Shown: positions 25,889 through 35,055 of the stretch, piece by piece | Position numbering within the stretch: position 1 is the first letter of the stretch | Layout: each line of letters starts with the position of its first letter | Origin: Taishania sp037189645 | GTDB lineage: Bacteria > Bacteroidota > Bacteroidia > Flavobacteriales_D > Crocinitomicaceae | NCBI GenBank assembly: GCA_037189645.1 | Contig: JBBCIY010000002.1 | Coordinates: 310,001-374,000 of the forward strand | Length of the DNA: 64,000 nt | Reading direction: 5' to 3' | Made by a program: the position numbers and the translations under genes | Notes under the pieces: generated by a model | Seen by the model: the letters and a program-made list of their open reading frames with translations, nothing else | Told to the model about the DNA's origin: nothing | The model's database searches: none

Positions 25889-26806
25889 ATGGATCCCAAG
25901 CAATATTTCTACCGCCACGAATCATCCGAAAGTATGGTTTCCAGGATCGTGAAACGTTACCTCATTTCAACCGACCGGAAAAATTCGCTGCTGAAAATCT
26001 TTGAAACAAAAGAATTTAACCGCACTCCCGCCCCGATTCATAAATCGCTGAAAAACAGGTGCCGGATTGATGAGGTGCTGGTACAGAACCGCCCGGTCTG
26101 GACACTGACTCCCGGAGACAAGTCCGACAGGGTTATTTTCTTTTCGCATGGCGGAGGGCATATGAACAATATCACTTCCCATCACTGGAGGATGGTGGAA
26201 TACCTGGTGAGAAAAACGGGTGCGACGTTCATTGTTCCTGATTACCCTTTATTGCCGGAGCACAATTACAGGGATACGTATAACATGGTGGAAGAAACAT
26301 TTGACCGGCTGGTAACCAATGTCGCTTCTGAGAACCTGATCTTTCTCGGAGATTCCGCCGGCGGTGCTATTTCCCTGGCATTTGCACAGCTGTTGCGGGA
26401 CAGGAACAACGCTGTCCAGCCTTCCCAGCTCATTTTGATTTCGCCGGAACTGGATGCTTCCAGGCTGCATGAGGACATTCCGCAGTACGAGCCGTACGAT
26501 GTCATGCTTACGGGAGAAATTTTTAACGTGATCAGCCCGCATTATGTAGGGGATTGCCCCCGGGATCATTTTCTGGTAAGTCCCGCGCTGGGAAACCTGG
26601 AACAATTAGGAAAGATCTCTGTTTTTTCAGGCACACATGACATCCTGTTCCCCTACGCACTGGATTTCAAAAAACGATTGGAAACGGAAGGACATTCATT
26701 TAATTTTTACGAGTACCCGAAAATGATGCACGTCTGGACAGCGATTACTCTTATGAAAGAAGCACGGTCAGCGTTGAACCAGATGGCGGCATTGATCAAT
26801 GAGTGA
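25889..26806 (+). CDS. Alpha/beta hydrolase of the hormone-sensitive-lipase type
   Basis: A 305-residue cytoplasmic esterase-like protein. The oxyanion motif FFSHGGGHMNN lies near residues 86-96, the nucleophile elbow FLGDSAGGA near 150-158, the acid in SGTHDILFP near 252-260 and the catalytic His in MMHVWT near 284-289. This HGGG plus GDSAGG set defines the HSL family, whose members hydrolyse short-chain carboxylic esters. No signal peptide is present. The natural substrate is not assignable. It converges on the nnr gene with a 38-base gap containing only an AT-rich palindrome. Confidence 0.88.
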   Translation: MDPKQYFYRHESSESMVSRIVKRYLISTDRKNSLLKIFETKEFNRTPAPIHKSLKNRCRIDEVLVQNRPVWTLTPGDKSDRVIFFSHGGGHMNNITSHHWRMVEYLVRKTGATFIVPDYPLLPEHNYRDTYNMVEETFDRLVTNVASENLIFLGDSAGGAISLAFAQLLRDRNNAVQPSQLILISPELDASRLHEDIPQYEPYDVMLTGEIFNVISPHYVGDCPRDHFLVSPALGNLEQLGKISVFSGTHDILFPYALDFKKRLETEGHSFNFYEYPKMMHVWTAITLMKEARSALNQMAALINE

Positions 26807-26844
26807 TAATAACCGCAAAAATTAATTTTATTTTACGGGATATT

Positions 26845-28368
26845 TCACATTCCTGTTTCCAGTACTTTGAACGCAGCAGGGAGCTTTCCGGTAACATCGC
26901 TGATCAGGATGCTTTCCATGCTCATATCCTTTGCACACAGGTCGGCAGCCATACCGTGAATATAGGTTCCGATCAAAGCAGCTTTAGCGGGAGCGTAGCC
27001 CCTGGTCAGCAGGCCAAGAATAATTCCTGTCAGGCAGTCTCCGCTTCCTCCTTTTGCCAGGCCGGGATTTCCTGTTGAATTGAACACAACACTTCCGTCA
27101 GGCATGCAAACATGTGTGTATGTATCTTTCAAAATAAGGATGCATCCATGCCGGGTTGAAAAATGCTTCGCTTTTTGCAGGCGGTCAAAATCATTCTCAA
27201 AAGATCCGGCCAATCGTTCAAATTCTTTCGGATGGGGCGTGAGGATGGTACCTGCTGGTAAGAATTCCAGCCAGGTTTTGTTTTCCGAAAGAATGTTCAG
27301 CCCGTCGGCATCAATCACCAGGTTTCCCCGGAATTGCTGTATAACTGACTTCAATGTATGCTGTGTTTCTTCCGCTGTTCCTGTTCCCGGTCCGAAACCG
27401 ATTGCACGACAGGTTTCCAGGTTGCCGCATGAAGTAATGAACGAATCGTGTTCGTCCGTTTGTGTCATCGCTTCAGGTAAACGGAAAGACAGGATACCGG
27501 TAACCTGCTGGGTAGAATGAACGGTCAGCAACCCCGCCCCGCTTCTTAAGCAGGCTTCCGCGGCAATAATGGCAGCACCTGGCTTTCCTTTGCTTCCGGC
27601 AAACAGCAGTGCATGGCCGTAGGTTCCTTTGTGGGAGAATTTATTTCTGGGAGTGAGCAACGCCCGGATTTCTTTCTCTACGGCGTAATAATAAACCGAT
27701 TTCTGTTCTGCAATGGCGTGTTCATCCAACCCGATGTCAACGATCCTGAAATCCGGGACGATGGACCTGTTTTCCGGCATCAGGTAAGCCAGTTTGGGCA
27801 ATTGCAGGCTCAAAACCAGATCTGCATGCACGCAGGATTCTGTAAATTCCGCTGAAGAACCATCGGTCAGTAACCCGCTCGGAACGTCAATGCTGATCAC
27901 GTGGCAGGGAGAGGTGTTGATCTTACCTGCCATTGCTTTAAGGATACCTGTCATTGGCTTATTGATCCCTGTTCCGAGCAACGCATCAATTACCGTATGC
28001 CGTTCCGTTAATTCGATCCGGTCGATATCTTTTTCCGAACGGATCTCAACCAGGTTGGCTTTCAATTCACTGCTTAAACGGCCGAAATTGATCTGTGCAT
28101 CGTCTGAAAACCGTTCTGTATGATGGACCAGTATCACTGTTATAGCATATCCCCTGGCTTTCAGCAAACGTGCGATTGCCAGCCCGTCACCGCCATTGTT
28201 GCCTTTTCCGCAGCACACTACTATTGGAGCTTCAAAGGGGATTTCCCGGGAAATTATATCTGTGCACCGTTCTGCAGCCCGTTCCATCAGGTCGGTGGAA
28301 GAAATGGCCTGCCTTTCGATGGTCAGCGCATCGACGGTCTTGATCTGCGAGGATGAAAGTATGTTCAT
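26845..28368 (-). CDS. nnr: Bifunctional NAD(P)H-hydrate epimerase / ADP-dependent dehydratase
   Basis: A 507-residue repair enzyme that rescues damaged, hydrated NAD(P)H. The N-terminal YjeF_N epimerase domain (~1-210) shows VCCGKGNNGGDGLAIARLL and VIDALLGTG and a later SIDVPSGLL. The C-terminal ribokinase-like dehydratase domain (~225-505) shows HKGTYGHALLFAGSKGKPGA, VIDADGLNIL, LTPHPKEFERL and GGSGDCLTGIILGLL. The fusion of both activities is the usual bacterial arrangement. The start MNILSSSQIKTVDALTI matches the family. Confidence 0.95.
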   Translation of the reverse strand: MNILSSSQIKTVDALTIERQAISSTDLMERAAERCTDIISREIPFEAPIVVCCGKGNNGGDGLAIARLLKARGYAITVILVHHTERFSDDAQINFGRLSSELKANLVEIRSEKDIDRIELTERHTVIDALLGTGINKPMTGILKAMAGKINTSPCHVISIDVPSGLLTDGSSAEFTESCVHADLVLSLQLPKLAYLMPENRSIVPDFRIVDIGLDEHAIAEQKSVYYYAVEKEIRALLTPRNKFSHKGTYGHALLFAGSKGKPGAAIIAAEACLRSGAGLLTVHSTQQVTGILSFRLPEAMTQTDEHDSFITSCGNLETCRAIGFGPGTGTAEETQHTLKSVIQQFRGNLVIDADGLNILSENKTWLEFLPAGTILTPHPKEFERLAGSFENDFDRLQKAKHFSTRHGCILILKDTYTHVCMPDGSVVFNSTGNPGLAKGGSGDCLTGIILGLLTRGYAPAKAALIGTYIHGMAADLCAKDMSMESILISDVTGKLPAAFKVLETGM

Positions 28369-28438
28369 GCTGGTCTGTTCAGTTGTAAAGTTCGGTAAGA
28401 ATATGTAAAGTAGAAAGCATTTTCCGGTTTTTATTCTT

Positions 28439-28445
28439 ATTTTGC
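28439..28445 (+). promoter_or_regulatory. Near-consensus -7 element abutting the PH-domain gene start
   Basis: TATTTTG is one T short of TAnnTTTG and ends 4 bases before the ATG at 28450. If used, the transcript would be leaderless or nearly so. Confidence 0.3.
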
Positions 28446-28449
28446 AGTA

Positions 28450-28881
28450 ATGGAAAACGCGGTCAGAACATACAAGTCAAAAATAGGGATAGGCCTGTCT
28501 GTGTTCATCATTGTTGCGTTGGTCGGAACCACTATCCCGATGCTGATCGGGGAGGAGATCGTCTGGCTGGGGCTGGCGATCAATGTGGCGACAGGGTTGT
28601 TCATCCTGTATACCTTTACCAATACCGTTTATATCATCGAAGGTGAAATTTTGCACATCAGGTGCGGCCCTTTATACAATAAGAAGATAGCTGTTTCAGA
28701 GATCAGACGGATTGAAGAATCAAGAAGCCCGTTGAGTTCCCCGGCAGCTTCACTGGATCGCCTGGAGATCATTTACAACAAATTCGACAGTGTGCTCATT
28801 TCCCCGAAGGAAAAAAAGGAATTTATTGAAGACATGCTTAAAATCAATCCTGCCATTGTGGTCAGGTACCGGAAAAAATAA
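28450..28881 (+). CDS. Bacterial PH-domain membrane protein
   Basis: A 143-residue protein with two membrane helices at about residues 13-32 and 37-57 and a cytoplasmic bacterial PH-like domain behind them (VYIIEGEILHIRCGPLYNKKIAVSEIRRIEESRSP, ending in VLISPKEKKEFIEDMLKINP). The pattern of a helix pair followed by 'seen as PH strand IRCG..k.i.~eIr~i' is typical of SunI/YdbT-like proteins of unknown function. It lies between divergent nnr and downstream uvrA, 81 bases after the nnr start, and does not appear to be in an operon with either. Confidence 0.78.
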   Translation: MENAVRTYKSKIGIGLSVFIIVALVGTTIPMLIGEEIVWLGLAINVATGLFILYTFTNTVYIIEGEILHIRCGPLYNKKIAVSEIRRIEESRSPLSSPAASLDRLEIIYNKFDSVLISPKEKKEFIEDMLKINPAIVVRYRKK

Positions 28882-28924
28882 AATCTTCGTGCAATCTGCA
28901 CCTCTGTGGTTGAAACCTTATTTG

Positions 28925-28932
28925 TAATTTTG
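28925..28932 (+). promoter_or_regulatory. Possible -7 promoter element for uvrA
   Basis: TAATTTTG matches TAnnTTTG 80 bases before the uvrA start. A near match (TAACTTTC, 28987-28994) lies closer, so the actual start site is uncertain. Confidence 0.3.
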
Positions 28933-29012
28933 TACCGGTAATTTGTAAATCCAAGCGGCAACCACTGTCCCGCAATTTGCAATTTGTAACTTTCCAACCT
29001 GCAATTTAAATA

Positions 29013-31802
29013 ATGGAAGAAATCGAAATATACGGAGCAAGGGAACACAACCTGAAAAACATTGACCTGAAAATACCCAGGAATCAACTGGTAGTGTTTA
29101 CGGGATTGAGCGGGAGCGGAAAATCTTCCCTGGCGTTTGATACCATCTTCGCGGAAGGGCAACGTCGCTACCTGGAAACTTTTTCAGCGTATGCCCGCCA
29201 GTTCCTGGGGGGACTGGAGCGCCCGGATGTGGATAAGATCGACGGATTGAGCCCTGTCATTGCGATTGAGCAGAAAACGGTTTCCAGAAGTCCGCGGTCT
29301 ACCGTCGGGACAATCACCGAGCTGTACGATTTTCTCCGTTTGCTGTTTGCCCGTGTGGGAACGGCTTATTCATATGTTTCGGGTGAAAAGATGGTGAAGT
29401 ATTCCGATGAGCAGATCGTTGACCTGATCCTGGAATACTATCACGGGAAACGCATTATCCTGCTGGCCCCGGTAGTGAAAGGACGGAAAGGACATTACCG
29501 TGAATTGTTTGAGCAGATACTGAAAATGGGCTTCACGAAAGTGCGTGTGGACGGGGAAGTCCGGGATATTGAACGGGGAATGAAGCTGGACCGCTATAAG
29601 ATTCACGACATTGACATCGTCATTGACCGGCTGGCCATTGATAAAAAAGATAAAAAACGCATTTACGATGCCGTGATCCTATCCATGAAGCATGGCAATA
29701 AGGAAATGATGGTAATGGATTTCGAAACGGAAGAGGTCCGCCATTTTTCACGCTTGTTGATGTGTCCTGTTTCCGGGATCAGCTACCCGGAGCCGGAGCC
29801 CAACCTGTTTTCCTTCAATACACCGTATGGAGCATGTCCGCGCTGCAATGGGCTTGGTTTTGTTTCGGAAGCATCCCTGGATAAGATCATTCCGAACCCT
29901 GAAAAGAACATTCGCCAGGGAGGACTGGCTCCCCTTGGAGATTATAAAAGCAACTGGATCTTTGACCGGATCGAAAATTACCTGCAGTCCGAGGGGTTTT
30001 CCATTCGTACACCATTAAAAGACATTCCGGAAGAGGTGATGAACGTGATCCTGTATGGTAACTCCGATATGGAAATTGCAGGGAAGAACGCGGTTAAATT
30101 CGATGGAATCGTGAATGTGATCGGGCGTCATTCGGAAGAAAGTTCGGCAGCGATCCAGCGATGGGCGCAAAGCTTTATGAACCAGATTACCTGCCCGGCT
30201 TGTGAAGGAACACGCCTGAAAAAAGAAGCCCTGTACTTCCGCATTGCGGATAAGAACATCGGAGAGCTGGCATCCATGGATCTGTCCGAGCTGGATGTTT
30301 ATTTTCAGACGATAGAGCGGCATCTGAACGATGACCAGCAGGCGATCGCGACTGAAATCCTGAAAGAGATCCGTGCACGGCTGGGATTCATCCTGGAGGT
30401 GGGACTGGAATACCTGACTCTGCACCGTTCCGCAAAAACACTTTCGGGAGGAGAAGCACAGCGCATCCGGCTGGCGACACAGATCGGTTCGGAATTGATG
30501 AATGTGCTGTATGTGCTCGACGAGCCTTCCATCGGACTGCACCAGCGTGACAATACCCGGCTGATCAATTCCCTGAAGCGTTTGCGCGATACCGGGAATT
30601 CGGTAATCGTTGTAGAGCACGACAAGGAAATGATCGAAGCGGCGGATTTTGTAGTGGATATCGGACCGGGTGCCGGAAAGCACGGGGGACAGATCCTCAA
30701 TGCGACAACGGTTGATAAGCTGCTGGCAACGGATTCTCTGACCACACAGTACCTGAAAGGGATCAAAAACATTGAAATTCCGAAGGAACGAAGGAAAGGG
30801 AACGGGAAATTCCTGGAAGTCATTGGTGCGACGGGCCACAATTTACAGAATGTCAGCCTGAAAATTCCGCTGGGAACATTCACCTGCGTAACGGGAGTTT
30901 CCGGGAGTGGAAAATCATCACTGATCAACCAGACGCTGTACCCGATCCTTCTCGCTGAAATATACAACGGGGTTAAGAAACCATTGCCTTACAAAACAAT
31001 AAAAGGGCTGGAGCACCTGGATAAGGTCATTGAAATCGACCAGGCGCCCATCGGCCGGACGCCGCGTTCCAACCCGGCGACCTATACCAAAGTCTTCGAT
31101 GAGATCAGAACACTGTTCAGCGCCTTGCCCGAAGCACAGATCCGGGGGTACAAACCGGGCAGGTTTTCATTCAACGTGGCCGGAGGACGTTGTGAAACGT
31201 GCAAGGGAGGCGGAATGAAGCTGATTGAAATGAACTTCCTGCCTGATGTTTATGTGGAATGTGAAACGTGTAACGGAAAACGCTACAATCGCGAAACGCT
31301 GGAGGTGCGCTACAAAGGAAAATCCATCAGCGATGTCCTGGAAATGACGATTGAGGAGGCCGTAAAGTTCTTTGAGCCTGTTCCGAAAATACACCGCATC
31401 CTGGAAACCTTGCATTCGGTTGGTTTGGGATATATTTCCATTGGTCAGTCCTCAACAACGTTGTCAGGCGGAGAAGCACAACGGATCAAACTGGCATCTG
31501 AGCTGTCCAAAAAAGGAACGGGAAAGACCATTTATATCCTGGACGAACCTTCAACAGGTCTGCATTTTGAAGACATTCACAACCTGCTGGACGTATTGCA
31601 GCGCCTGGTCAATGAAGGAAATACGGTTTTGGTGATTGAGCACAACCTGGACATTATCAAAGTGGCAGATCACATCATCGATGTTGGTCCCGAAGGAGGA
31701 AAAGGCGGTGGTAAAATCATAGCGGAAGGTACGCCGGAACACGTTGTGAAAAAGTACAAAAAGGTATCACACACGGCAAAGTACCTGGAAACAGAATTGT
31801 AG
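29013..31802 (+). CDS. uvrA: Excinuclease ABC subunit A
   Basis: A 929-residue ATPase that scans DNA for damage and loads UvrB in nucleotide excision repair. Two ABC modules are present, with Walker A FTGLSGSGKSSL (~30-41) and VTGVSGSGKSSL (~620-631), signatures LSGGEAQRIRLA and LSGGEAQRIKLA, and Walker B VLDEPSIGL and ILDEPSTGL. The second zinc finger (CETCKGGG with CETCNGKRY) is complete. The first reads MCPVSG and CPRC, so one cysteine is missing, as is usual in this phylum. An in-frame coding remnant follows the TAG stop and is listed separately. Confidence 0.98.
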   Translation: MEEIEIYGAREHNLKNIDLKIPRNQLVVFTGLSGSGKSSLAFDTIFAEGQRRYLETFSAYARQFLGGLERPDVDKIDGLSPVIAIEQKTVSRSPRSTVGTITELYDFLRLLFARVGTAYSYVSGEKMVKYSDEQIVDLILEYYHGKRIILLAPVVKGRKGHYRELFEQILKMGFTKVRVDGEVRDIERGMKLDRYKIHDIDIVIDRLAIDKKDKKRIYDAVILSMKHGNKEMMVMDFETEEVRHFSRLLMCPVSGISYPEPEPNLFSFNTPYGACPRCNGLGFVSEASLDKIIPNPEKNIRQGGLAPLGDYKSNWIFDRIENYLQSEGFSIRTPLKDIPEEVMNVILYGNSDMEIAGKNAVKFDGIVNVIGRHSEESSAAIQRWAQSFMNQITCPACEGTRLKKEALYFRIADKNIGELASMDLSELDVYFQTIERHLNDDQQAIATEILKEIRARLGFILEVGLEYLTLHRSAKTLSGGEAQRIRLATQIGSELMNVLYVLDEPSIGLHQRDNTRLINSLKRLRDTGNSVIVVEHDKEMIEAADFVVDIGPGAGKHGGQILNATTVDKLLATDSLTTQYLKGIKNIEIPKERRKGNGKFLEVIGATGHNLQNVSLKIPLGTFTCVTGVSGSGKSSLINQTLYPILLAEIYNGVKKPLPYKTIKGLEHLDKVIEIDQAPIGRTPRSNPATYTKVFDEIRTLFSALPEAQIRGYKPGRFSFNVAGGRCETCKGGGMKLIEMNFLPDVYVECETCNGKRYNRETLEVRYKGKSISDVLEMTIEEAVKFFEPVPKIHRILETLHSVGLGYISIGQSSTTLSGGEAQRIKLASELSKKGTGKTIYILDEPSTGLHFEDIHNLLDVLQRLVNEGNTVLVIEHNLDIIKVADHIIDVGPEGGKGGGKIIAEGTPEHVVKKYKKVSHTAKYLETEL

Positions 31803-31979
31803 ATTTATTCTTTGGATTTGATACAGGTCCGTTTACGAAAAAATTACGGCTGTTTACAGGAAATAGAACCCCAATTAGCGGAATGGCTGCATACAATACC
31901 TAAATGGACTCCCGCTTTTTTCAATGGAGAGCCTGTTGCGTGCGTGCATCATTTATCTATGTGTATTCACTTGAAATAA
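31803..31979 (+). pseudogene. Remnant of a TonB C-terminal-like domain
   Basis: Directly after the uvrA stop codon and in the same frame, about 58 codons stay open to TAA at 31977-31979 without an ATG except one near the end. The translation carries EIEPQLAEWLHTIPKWTPAF and then NGEPVACVHHL, which matches the end of TonB C-terminal domains (P-x-W-x-P-A...NGxPV). The first half of the domain is missing. It reads as the degraded 3' end of a lost gene. It could be chance similarity; a direct comparison with the intact TonB-like protein at 23309-23710 supports kinship of the PKW/PNW-xPA motif. Confidence 0.4.
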
Positions 31980-31998
31980 CAGGGATTAAGAAGTCTGA

Positions 31999-33153
31999 TC
32001 ATTCATCGTCATCGAACCATCCCGAAATTTCAAACTCGAATTCGCTTTTTTCGGAAGGGTCTATTGTGATGTGTTCACCCACATACACCTGGTTGACCAC
32101 TGCCTGGCTTTCCCAGTCTCCCCGTGTAAATACGAGTTGTACAGGAGCCCTGACCTCCAGCTCGATCGCTCTATCCGTACCTGTTATCTTTTTCAGCTCA
32201 ATCAAAGAAGGATTCCAGTTTCCCAGGTTTTCCTGGTTCCCGGTGATAAAGACCGTATTTTTTTCGTCCGGGACTTTTACCCTGATTTTTATACGGTAGG
32301 TTTCTTCTGAAAGATGTTGTTGCAGGCCTTTCTCGTAGTCAAAGTAGCTCTTCAACGCGTCTCTTATCGCAGGTGCGTAGCCCATCCAGTGATCCTCGCC
32401 GGGATATGCTGAAAGGTCCACATGCAGTTTTTCAACGGAGTTTGCTTTATTACCCAGAAAAGCATATACCCGCTCCCTGGCTTCCGCCCATCCTTTCCAT
32501 TGTTCATTCGCATGGCTGATAAACAGGTAGCGCTTATCTTTTAACGAGTTAAAATCATGATTGATAAAAGCCGAAGCCAGCTGTTCTTTGTCGTATGCAA
32601 AGTTGGGAGAAATTGCCAGGCAGGCGTCGAAACAGTCATCTGTTAACATGAAATCAATGATAAAAGAAGCGCTTAAGGAATGCCCGACACTTATTTTACG
32701 TTTTGTCGTCCTGTAATTTTTTTCGATGAAAGGCATTACTTCGGATGTTACAAACTTCTTAAAGTTAGAGGAATTACAGCAGTATCCGCCGAAAAATTTT
32801 TCTTTCTCCGTGTGGACAGGATCGGGCAGGTAATCATGATTCCTGGCGTAGTCCGTTTCTTCATAATACGGAGATGCGATTCCTACAACAATATAACGCC
32901 TGCTTAAATCCGTAAACCTTATCAGGGAGTGTACCAGGTCGAACAATTCCCTGTTCTGAGCATCGAATACATAGATGACATCGTAGCGTACCAGCAGGTT
33001 TTCATCATAAAGTTTCGGCGTATAGATCAGAAGAGGCCGTTCCTGGTTGAGAATGGATGACGTCAGCTCTTTTTTCTCTATTGTGGCGATTTCCTGGGAA
33101 ATTGCCCGACTGGTGAAAAAGCACACAGCTGCAATGATTAATAGTGTTTTCAT
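31999..33153 (-). CDS. Exported esterase-fold hydrolase with C-terminal CBM20-like domain
   Basis: A 384-residue protein with a signal peptide (MKTLLIIAAVCFFTSRAISQ). Residues ~25-280 form a putative-esterase (PF00756-type) alpha/beta hydrolase: VGHSLSASFIIDF holds the nucleophile Ser, and YPGEDHWMGYAPAIRDAL holds the likely catalytic His. Residues ~290-375 resemble a starch-binding CBM20 domain (RIKIRVKVP, VFITGNQENLGNWNPSLIEL). Related proteins hydrolyse ester bonds of siderophores or carbohydrate esters; which applies is unclear. Its base composition matches the core genome, but its upstream region is one of the long repeats of the adjacent island. Confidence 0.85.
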   Translation of the reverse strand: MKTLLIIAAVCFFTSRAISQEIATIEKKELTSSILNQERPLLIYTPKLYDENLLVRYDVIYVFDAQNRELFDLVHSLIRFTDLSRRYIVVGIASPYYEETDYARNHDYLPDPVHTEKEKFFGGYCCNSSNFKKFVTSEVMPFIEKNYRTTKRKISVGHSLSASFIIDFMLTDDCFDACLAISPNFAYDKEQLASAFINHDFNSLKDKRYLFISHANEQWKGWAEARERVYAFLGNKANSVEKLHVDLSAYPGEDHWMGYAPAIRDALKSYFDYEKGLQQHLSEETYRIKIRVKVPDEKNTVFITGNQENLGNWNPSLIELKKITGTDRAIELEVRAPVQLVFTRGDWESQAVVNQVYVGEHITIDPSEKSEFEFEISGWFDDDE

Positions 33154-33186
33154 AATCGTCTATAGAATAGTTAATTGTCTTGTTTT

Positions 33187-33303
33187 CACAGGAGCTAATT
33201 TATAAAAAATCCGGCGAATGTGAAAACGAAGTTTTATCCATTTCTCAGAGAAAAATAATAAATTCATTGACAAACACATTCGGTGGCAAAAAATGCAGAA
33301 ACC
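33187..33303 (-). repeat. Left long boundary repeat (copy A)
   Basis: On the + strand this element begins CACAGGAGCTAATTTA and ends CATTCGGTGGCAAAAAATGC. The element at 42611-42719 has the same beginning and end with a divergent centre. GAATGTG and CACATTC form an inverted pair inside it, and a T-run follows on the minus strand, so part of it may act as a terminator. Confidence 0.65.
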
Positions 33304-33314
33304 CTCAACTTAGC

Positions 33315-33354
33315 CGTTACTCCGCCATTTTCCCAATGCACTGTTAGCAGGCGT
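33315..33354 (-). repeat. Cassette-junction core repeat (copy A)
   Basis: The + strand reads GTTACTCCGCCATTTTCCCA then ATGCACTGTTAGCAGG. It aligns with the core at 36422-36460. It begins 2 bases after the stop codon of the 33356-34099 gene. Confidence 0.6.
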
Positions 33355-33355
33355 A

Positions 33356-34099
33356 TCATTTTATGCTTTCATTCAATAGATATTCGATGCTTTTGTCGGA
33401 ATGATATTGTGATTTTGTTTCTGTCATTTTTAATAATGCAGAGGTGTGATTTGTATCAAACCAAACATACGTAACGAGTGTCAAATCATTTGTCGAGCTA
33501 TATTGTTTTAAAATGTCAGATTGGTTTTGAGTTATTTTTATTCGTAATGTATTCGCGTAAGTTTTATTTGGAAGAATAAGTGTACCAAAACCATCTGCTT
33601 CAATAATTACAGTTCCTTTTCCCGAAAAATCCATCCCGTTTACAGTGTAGGTTGTGGTGTAAGATTCTGTTATTTTTTGATTGTATGAAAAAGGACGATT
33701 GGCAATCAATACAGGTTGAGGATATTTAATTTGCACTTTCGATTTTTCATCTACAAATCCTAATAAATAGGTTTTGTTTTCATCGGCTTTTAGAAAAACA
33801 TACTTTCCGTTAGAATATTTTTCTACCAATGTTGCTTCGGGATAATCTACTGCTTCCTTAATTCCTTTTGGGGAAACAATCCATTGAGTGGTTGTTTCAT
33901 CTGATTTTTTTAAATCGGAATAATCCCAAGTTATATTTTTGCCTGAATTCTCTGTTTCAAATCCATCTGTTTCACAATTTTGGAAAACCAAAACAGTTCC
34001 GTCTTTAAAGTCTTCAATGTTTTTATAATTTTCTTGTGCATAAATGCTACCAAATGTAAAAGAAGTAATAGGTTGGGTTGATATAAATATTTTTTTCAT
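33356..34099 (-). CDS. Island protein of unknown function, last gene of a wHTH-linked trio
   Basis: A 247-residue protein with a hydrophobic N-terminus (MKKIFISTQPITSFTFGSIYAQ) that is probably a signal peptide. The mature part is beta-rich (ITWDYSDLKKSDETTTQWIV, YTTTYTVNGMDFSGKGTVIIEADGFGTLILPNKTY) and ends in an ordinary tail. No enzymatic motif is visible. Its start codon overlaps the stop of the winged-helix gene by 4 bases (ATGA), so it is translationally coupled. The segment 'TYTVNGMDFSGKGTVIIEADGFGTL' recurs in Bacteroidetes exported proteins of unknown function (family knowledge, uncertain). Its stop lies against a repeat core. Confidence 0.75.
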   Translation of the reverse strand: MKKIFISTQPITSFTFGSIYAQENYKNIEDFKDGTVLVFQNCETDGFETENSGKNITWDYSDLKKSDETTTQWIVSPKGIKEAVDYPEATLVEKYSNGKYVFLKADENKTYLLGFVDEKSKVQIKYPQPVLIANRPFSYNQKITESYTTTYTVNGMDFSGKGTVIIEADGFGTLILPNKTYANTLRIKITQNQSDILKQYSSTNDLTLVTYVWFDTNHTSALLKMTETKSQYHSDKSIEYLLNESIK

Positions 34100-34419
34100 T
34101 TTAAATGGATGTATTGTTTGATATTGTTGACATATTTTTCAAAGGCTTTAATTCCTTCTTGCGTTATTTTGCAGGTTGTTACAGGGTAATTACCTTTAAA
34201 ACCTTTTGTAATGGTAATATAACCTGCTTTTTTTAGTTTGTCTAATTGCAAGCTTAAGTTTCCGGCTGTTGTATTTGTTTTTTCTTTTAAGTAAACAAAT
34301 TCTGCTTCTTCAAGACCTATTAAAAGGGAAACTATTGCCAGTCGAAGTTGAGAATGAAGAATAGGATCTAAATCGCTGAACATTTCTATTTTTTCATTAA
34401 AATTCCAGGTAAAAGACAA
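34096..34419 (-). CDS. Winged-helix DNA-binding regulator
   Basis: A 107-residue protein of the small MarR/HTH_34-like winged-helix type: LDPILHSQLRLAIVSLLIGLEEAEFVYLKEKTNTTAGNLSLQLDKLKKAGYITI is the helix-turn-helix, followed by the wing (KGFKGNYPVTTCKITQEGIKAFEKYV). Such one-domain regulators often control the neighbouring membrane-protein genes in Bacteroidetes. It overlaps the upstream membrane-protein gene by 34 bases and the downstream gene by 4 bases, forming a tightly coupled trio. The signal it senses is unknown. Confidence 0.85.
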   Translation of the reverse strand: MSFTWNFNEKIEMFSDLDPILHSQLRLAIVSLLIGLEEAEFVYLKEKTNTTAGNLSLQLDKLKKAGYITITKGFKGNYPVTTCKITQEGIKAFEKYVNNIKQYIHLK

Positions 34420-34958
34420 GTAATCAAAGATGCTAACGAAGCCAACAAATATTGATATTCTACTAATGTATTTAAACTTATCCCCGTCAGAATAATACTT
34501 AAAACTCCACCAACTAATGACATTTTATGTTTGGTAATTCCGCCTACTGTAAAAACCGTCAGACCAAGTAAAAGAGGAAAAAGAGATATAAATAAACTGG
34601 ATTGTTGGATATTGGATGCTATAAAAATAACTCCATAAGCTAAAGCAAAACCTCCAAAAGCGTATAGATAGACTTTCTCATAAAACGATAAAACATTTTC
34701 TGTTCTGTCGTCCTTTTTACCTCGTAAATAAGAAAGTAATCCACCGATTGGAAAGACACTCCAGATTATTGTTGTCAAAACTCCACTTTTATAGTCAGGA
34801 AATTTACTGATTAAAAAAAAGAGGAGATAATGAATACACAGTAAAGTGCCCCATAAAATATAATAATAGTGAGCTCCTGTTTTTTGTGACTTCGCTTGGG
34901 CTAAGGCATCTTCTATGATTTTAATTGAATCGATTGGATTGAAATTATCTGTTTCCAT
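34386..34958 (-). CDS. Membrane protein of unknown function, first gene of wHTH trio
   Basis: A 190-residue protein with an N-terminal cytoplasmic helix (SIKIIEDALAQAKSQKTGAHYYY) and five or six membrane segments, for example ILWGTLLCIHYLLFFLIS, VYLYAFGGFALAYGVIFIAS and LFISLFPLLLGLTVFTVGGI. No transporter signature is seen. It is the first gene of a coupled trio with a winged-helix regulator and an exported protein; a sensor or partner role for the regulator is plausible but inferred only from the overlap. Junction repeat B lies 98 bases upstream of its start. Confidence 0.8.
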   Translation of the reverse strand: METDNFNPIDSIKIIEDALAQAKSQKTGAHYYYILWGTLLCIHYLLFFLISKFPDYKSGVLTTIIWSVFPIGGLLSYLRGKKDDRTENVLSFYEKVYLYAFGGFALAYGVIFIASNIQQSSLFISLFPLLLGLTVFTVGGITKHKMSLVGGVLSIILTGISLNTLVEYQYLLASLASLITCLLPGILMKK

Positions 34959-35055
34959 GTTTCATGTATTAATTAGTTGCAAATGTAAAGTAGTTAATTT
35001 TATTAACCAAATTTTCTAAAAAAAAATAGCGATTATTTTAGGAAGATATTGCCAC

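Noticed and set aside
30015..30967. Long minus-strand frames opposite uvrA
   Set aside because: They lie completely inside uvrA, which has all its motifs on the plus strand.
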